Source of the DNA: Symbiodinium natans
Lineage: Eukaryota; Sar; Dinophyceae; Suessiales; Symbiodiniaceae
Direction: 5' to 3'
Length of the DNA: 64,000 bases
Assembly (NCBI GenBank): GCA_905221605.1
Contig: CAJNDS010002410.1
Span: forward strand, 273,252-337,251
A program made the position numbers and the translations under genes. The notes under the pieces are model-generated. The model made no database searches and was not told where the DNA came from. It saw nothing but the letters and a program-made list of their open reading frames with translations. Shown here piece after piece: positions 59,495-64,000 of this stretch. Positions within the stretch are counted from its first letter, which is position 1. Every line of letters starts with the position of its first letter.

Positions 59495-60425
59495 AACACA
59501 CATTGCCTCGATCGCTTGGCCATTGATCGTCTGGCCGGGCAGGGACTGCATCGCAGCAGCCACCTACCAACAAGCCACTCGACATGGGGCCACAGACCGC
59601 GCAGATGTAGTCAAGAAAAGGAAAGTTCGAACAACTCTCACAAGACAAGAGCGTTCATTCAACAGCAGACTCTGGCGAAGCCCTGTAGGCAGGACACTTG
59701 CATACAAGTACTGCCCCCTTGCAAGTTGGAGACAGAAAACCCTTTTGCGGGTGATACAAGTACAGGATTCATCATCTTTCCTATATTACACTACAAGCAC
59801 CATGCGCACCATGCGTGTTCTTCTTACTCCCTTTGAGCTGCTCCTCTTCCGCCGTCTTGTAGGCGATCATGCCGGTGCCCTTGCCTGTTCTTTGTTGGGG
59901 CATGATAGGCAGGAACACCGTTGGAACAGCATGGCATGGCCCATGAAGAATGAAGCTAATGACCTTGTGCACCGCACCGCGCCTTTGCCGCGAAACACCT
60001 CCACCCAGCGGGTGGCGCCGGCCGTGTTTCCCAGTGTCTGCAGATCTTTCCAGGTTGCGTCCTCCGGGAGGTTGCCGATCCAGATCCTGCAGGCGCTGAC
60101 ATGCTGAGTTGCTGTACTGACGTTGGGCTCTTCATGGCTCTTCGACAACGATGGAAAGGTCTGCTCTCAAGCTCTGGCTCGCTCTTACGCATCCGAGCCC
60201 CAAGCTTCATCTCGGGCTCAATCCTCACGTCAGCATGTGAGACCGTTATGCTATGATGGCCCTTCCATTGGTTTCCCAAGCAGGCACCAAGCATCCTCAC
60301 ACCCCAACAAGAGCCGTCAAGGTTCCGAGGACCACGGCGGCGGCCAAAACCCTTGCCCTTGCCGAAGCCCTTGGGAAACCACATCATCGGAGGCGCCCAG
60401 CCCCACCCCCATCCTTTGCCATTGC
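59495..60425 (-). CDS. Gly/Trp-rich RRM RNA-binding protein
   Basis: Exons: 60336-60425, NGKGWGWGWAPPMMWFPKGF GKGKGFGRRR; 59989-60140, SHEEPNVSTATQHVSACRIW IGNLPEDATWKDLQTLGNTA GATRWVEVFRG ending at a GC donor; 59828-59884, KGTGMIAYKTAEEEQLKG; 59495-59563, exactly 23 codons, VAAAMQSLPGQTINGQAIEA MCV. Together: RNP2 (IWIGNL), the loop, RNP1-like (GKGTGMIAY) and the closing A-x-x-x-L-x-G-Q-x-I-N-G-Q-x-I of one RRM. Phase between the last two exons is not resolved. Confidence 0.66.
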
Positions 60426-60673
60426 CTCAGGCGCAATGCTTTGAGCTACAGCACGCTGACTTACCAGAACGTGCGCACTCCCACAACAGAGCGCCAGCCC
60501 CGCCTCCATAACCCATAACTGCAGCGCTTTGTAAGGCTTGCTGCGCTGCTATGTAGCACCACACTTGAGAACTGCAGCTGGACAACACAGATAGTGACAC
60601 GGCATGATCCAAACATGATCCAACATGTCACCAAAGCGGAATCTGCAATATTGGAAGTGTTGGAAGCGTCTAC

Positions 60674-60861
60674 AATGTCGGCAGGGGGACCTGGGCCTTG
60701 AGCGGACTGTGCGGCGGGCTCGGCTGCGGAGGCGGCTGAGGTGGCTGAGGCGGTTCCGCAGGTGCCTCAGGCAGCGTTGGCAGCGGCTTCGCCGGCGGCG
60801 GCTTCGCCGGCGATGCTGGCGCGGCGGGTGCAGAAGGCACTTTGGCCACCCGCCGTCGCAC
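60674..60861 (-). CDS. Pro/Ala-rich exon, probably upstream exon of the RRM gene
   Basis: The exon lies between acceptor GCGCTTTTTCAG and donor CATT|GTAGAC. It reads VRRRVAKVPSAPAAPASPAK PPPAKPLPTLPEAPAEPPQP and continues proline-rich. Low-complexity but with good splice sites and no stops. Confidence 0.5.
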
Positions 60862-61311
60862 CTGAAAAAGCGCACTCAGGACTCTCACGTTCGCCGTGCT
60901 CTGAGTTCAGGCTGGGCGGCTTTCTTTTTGCCACGCTTCGTTGCCTCAGAGGCTCAGAGGATTGCGGAAGCTTGAATCAGACTGGTTGCAGTCGCAATCT
61001 GAAGCTGAGCATCCACAGCAGCAACTGTGTTTTCCCGAAGTCTTTCAGATAGACGCACATGCCACTGAGCTTTGGTGGCTCGGTGAGGCTCAAGAGCCCT
61101 ACCATGCAGCGCATGCATCACTTCGCATTCGCCAGCTTCCACGGCACGAAGCTGCCCAGAACTCACCATTGAAAGCCCATACACTTCCTATACAGAAGGG
61201 CTTGAAAAGCGTGCCAAGCTTTGCATATGCTAGCTGCCGGCACTATCAACTAGAGTCACTTTAGACATCGTGCAGGTGAAAATTGAAACGAAATATGTTT
61301 TAAGCACCTGG

Positions 61312-63582
61312 CTAAGGTGCGGAAGTTGCTGGAGGGTCAGTGTCGACTGTGCAGTGCGCGTCTGGCACCTTGTTTGCTGTCTCTGCTGGCACATGGCCGA
61401 TTTTCCCCAGCAGCTTTGGGTAGGAGTGGCCGGCCAGCCCCAACAGGATCTCCCTAGCTTTGCACATGCCCCCAGCATCGCAGAGGCACTCCTTGCAGCG
61501 CTGCGCCTTCTGCCTGAAATGTGGCTCCCAGAGTACTCGAAGCAATGCAGCCGACACTTCAGCACGGTAGCTGGCGATGGCAGCCGCTTCCTCACCATGC
61601 ACGGGATGAGGCCGCTGCATCTGAAGTCCTACACCCATCGCCTCAGCCTTCATGGCATTCACGACCTGATCGCCGAATCCAGGGCAAACCACCACGGGCA
61701 CTCCAGCGGACAACGACTCCATGAAGCTGTTTTGGCCACCTTCGAGGGGGTGCCATTAAGGGTTTGTAGAGGCTGCTGTGGGTGGGAGAAACTTTAAAGG
61801 GTTCAGAGCGGGGGAACGTTTCCTTTCTAGCAGCTTCAGCACCGTGGGTCAGGAACATGTCGACGCTGGCTTTCAGAAGTGGAACTTGTGGCAGGACAGG
61901 CAGACACAGTGCATTGTTGGGAATGTCTATGTCGGTCAATGCATCCGGTTGCCGACCGACTGCAACTAACAGCAGCGGGGCATCTTCCGACTCTTCGGAT
62001 CCACCAAAGGCATCGAAAACAGCGCTCCAGGCTGCCTGGCAAAGCTGCTTGCCCGTGAGCCCTCGGGGTTGTTCGGAGCCATCCCGCGGCACGGCATTCC
62101 AGCCCAGTTCTTCCATATCCGAGACCAGGATGGTCCCCATGCTGGCCAGCACCACCTTCCTGCCCGCCTGGCGGGCCTCATGGGCGACCGCCAAGACTCT
62201 CAGCGCCTCCTCGGCCAGTCCCGGCACTTCGCTTTCCAAGAGAGGGCCGACGTACTCAAACTTGGCACCTGCCTCGGAGTATGCCTGGGAAAGCTCGGCG
62301 GGAAAATCATCCTGAAAGTCTTCAATTGTCGTTATCAAATTAACGTTCGCGTCGCACATCGTGCTTAAGAAGCCCATTGGAGACAGAGCCGTTCTGAAAT
62401 CGAAGGATATGTCGTAGTTCTTCTGAAGCCTGCAAATGCTGTCCTTCATCGGCTGACATGCATCGATTTGGTGATATACCTCTTCGAGGGGTATCCCAGA
62501 TTGATGGAGGAACATCTTCACGACACCAACCATGCCACCAGGACCTGCAAAGGTCCACAAGCCAACAGCTGGTATCTGGAGGTACTTGGCTGCGTAAACT
62601 GCCTCTGGGTTCCTTAGCACATTGATCCACATCATTCAACGCAACTCGGCTCTACGACACAAGGAACAAGCACGCATAACACGACCTATCTGCTGCCTCG
62701 TGACATCATTGGACAGAACAGCACCACGTCCGGCCGCAATCGCTGCATCCAGCGAATGGTGCCTGGCAGTTGGAGCTCCAGGTGGAGCGGCGATGTTGCG
62801 CAGAGACCAACCATCATTGGGGCCTCGACATCTCTCTGTCTGGGCTGTCTGGGCTTCAAGGCATTTCAGAAGGGAACGGTCGAACCGGTGTCCATGCAGG
62901 ACGAGCAGCATCTTCCAGCCCGTGCTCCTTCGCAACGGCCCGAAAAGCACCAAAGATATCCTGCAAAAGCAACAGAAGGTGAAGCGCCAACCCACTACAC
63001 CTCGTAGAACATGCTACTTCCATCGAGCCCGCGCTAAATCACATGCCTGGCCTGCTCGCGGTTCTCGTAAAGCTCCACTTGCTCCTAGCTAGAAAGCAAC
63101 ACGACAGCCAGGGAATCCAATGCCTCGAAACTAGCTTGACGACGGTTCTAAGGTCTCCAGCTACCAGTGGCGCCTCGGCAACATCCGTAAAGCTTGCGCC
63201 CGTTTTCTCGATAGCCGGCCTGACCGACTCCTGAGCACCCGGACAGCATATTCGGACCGCAACCTTGCCCCAAAAGACAACATTACTGCATCCTCTCTCT
63301 TGGAACACGACTGCACATGCCGCATGCACAGAATGCTCCAAGAACCAGGCCCGGGAGAGGTAGTGTACTTGATGTCCCAGCTTGATCAAGGAGCGGGCAA
63401 GGGGCAGAGAAGGATTCAGATGCCCTTCTGCCATCCTGGCTTTGGCTGTGTGCGCTTGATAAATGATCGAAATTGAAAGACCGAAACCCCCAACATAACT
63501 GCAACTGCAACTTGACCAGAGCATGGACGTTGCCGCCGAGCTGCGGCAAGACAAAGGCGAACCGCAGAGACACAGCATCCAT
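61312..63582 (-). CDS. UDP-glycosyltransferase (GT1/UGT type), seven exons, 516 aa
   Basis: Exons: 63537-63582, 63330-63427, 63132-63230, 62886-62960, 62708-62742, 61843-62612, 61312-61739. They sum to 1551 bases, 517 codons including TAG at 61312. The N-terminus reads MDAVSLRFAFVLPQLEGHLN then PSLPLARSLIKLGHQVHYLS, the GHxNPxxxLA acceptor-side motif. The middle has RPDVVLFCPMNPEAVYAAKY LQIP. The donor-binding end has VDMFLTHGGQNSFMESLSAG VPVVVCPGFGDQ near residues 370-400, the HGGxNSxxExxxxGVPxxxxPxxxDQ UDP-sugar motif. Intron donors are GC (first), GA (fifth) and GT (others), all ending AG. Expected to transfer a sugar from a UDP-sugar to a small lipophilic acceptor; no membrane anchor seen. 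Confidence 0.85.
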
Positions 63583-63853
63583 TTTGAAAACGCCACAATG
63601 TTGCTACCGTTGCTACTCACGACTCTAACCGCGAGCTCTTGATTGGAACTGACGTGACACGGACGTGGCAGATTCATGCAGATGCTAGTGTCACAGTCAG
63701 CCAGTGCATCTTGGGCAGCTGGCTTGGCCGGAACTTTTCATCGTCCTGCATGTACAACTGAATACCGTCTGCCCGACATAAGTTGTCCTAGTGGCGTGTG
63801 ATCTGATGACATCTGACACCAGCGTTGCAAACACACGCAAGCGAAAGGCCCAC

Positions 63854-63957
63854 CTGTGCGCCCCCTGTGGAACCTCCGAAACTGCTGAAATGGCGGCAAG
63901 GAGAAGCATAACCCAACTGACGAGCCTCTGAGGCGCGGGTTGATTTGCTCGGACCAT
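63854..63957 (-). CDS. Signal-peptide-like first exon of a further gene
   Basis: ATG at 63957, then MVRANQPAPQRLVSWVMLLL AAISAVSEVPQGAH, ending at donor CACAG|GTGGGC (104 bases). A short basic N-terminus, hydrophobic core and small residues fit a signal peptide. The next exon is not recognised before the UGT start at 63582. It may be an alternative upstream exon of the UGT or belong to another gene. Confidence 0.45.
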
Positions 63958-64000
63958 CGGGGTCCTGGCGTGACAGATGAGCTGCACTGCTGCCCGTGGC

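Noticed and set aside
1-64000. CRISPR arrays, bacterial operons, tRNA or rRNA genes
   Set aside because: No regularly spaced identical repeats of CRISPR type, no ribosome-binding-site-led operons and no RNA gene fold that I could recognise; intron-rich genes point to a nuclear genome.

Overview
The window looks like nuclear DNA of a dinoflagellate (Symbiodiniaceae-like). The reasons are: a tandem array of intronless near-identical housekeeping genes (14-3-3); every convincing coding segment on the minus strand over 64 kb; many small exons with GT-, GC- and apparently GA-starting introns that end in AG; very long modular cell-surface genes; and TTTAGGG-type repeats. The organism call is inference, because no rRNA or intact spliced-leader sequence was found.

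Layout (all genes on the minus strand, so they are transcribed right to left). 1-3490: 14-3-3 array with two intact copies, one copy with two frameshifts, and an edge-truncated copy with one. 3664-11582: multi-exon membrane protein with GCC2/GCC3-like cysteine-rich ectodomain, one TM helix, a PDZ-like domain, a cluster of hydrophobic exons and a charged helical C-terminus. 12.7-25.4 kb: many short exon-like pieces of extracellular type, ending in sushi-like pieces, interrupted by telomere-like, poly-C and AT-rich non-coding DNA. 25510-26769: single-ORF sulfotransferase lying between sushi-type exons. 27168-47618: giant modular surface gene (LamG, PAN/Apple, beta-trefoil, F5/8C, HYR/DUF5011-like Ig repeats, cysteine modules, Thr/Ser linkers), with a 740 bp CTT microsatellite in an intron. 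48.3-51.1 kb: uncharacterised helical, Ala/Pro-rich gene pieces. 51536-53687: BIVM-like gene. 54243-54793: RIIa-like dimerisation-domain protein. 55810-57480: three-finger CCCH zinc-finger gene. 59495-60861: Gly/Trp-rich RRM protein. 61312-63582: UDP-glycosyltransferase whose seven exons join to exactly 517 codons. 63854-63957: signal-peptide-like exon of a further gene.

Functional themes: the left two thirds are cell-surface and extracellular-matrix-type genes, with a sulfotransferase embedded among them; the right third holds a glycosyltransferase, RNA-binding proteins and a probable flagellar or PKA-anchoring-type protein. Exon borders given to the base were chosen by frame and splice consensus. 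Others are approximate and are marked so.
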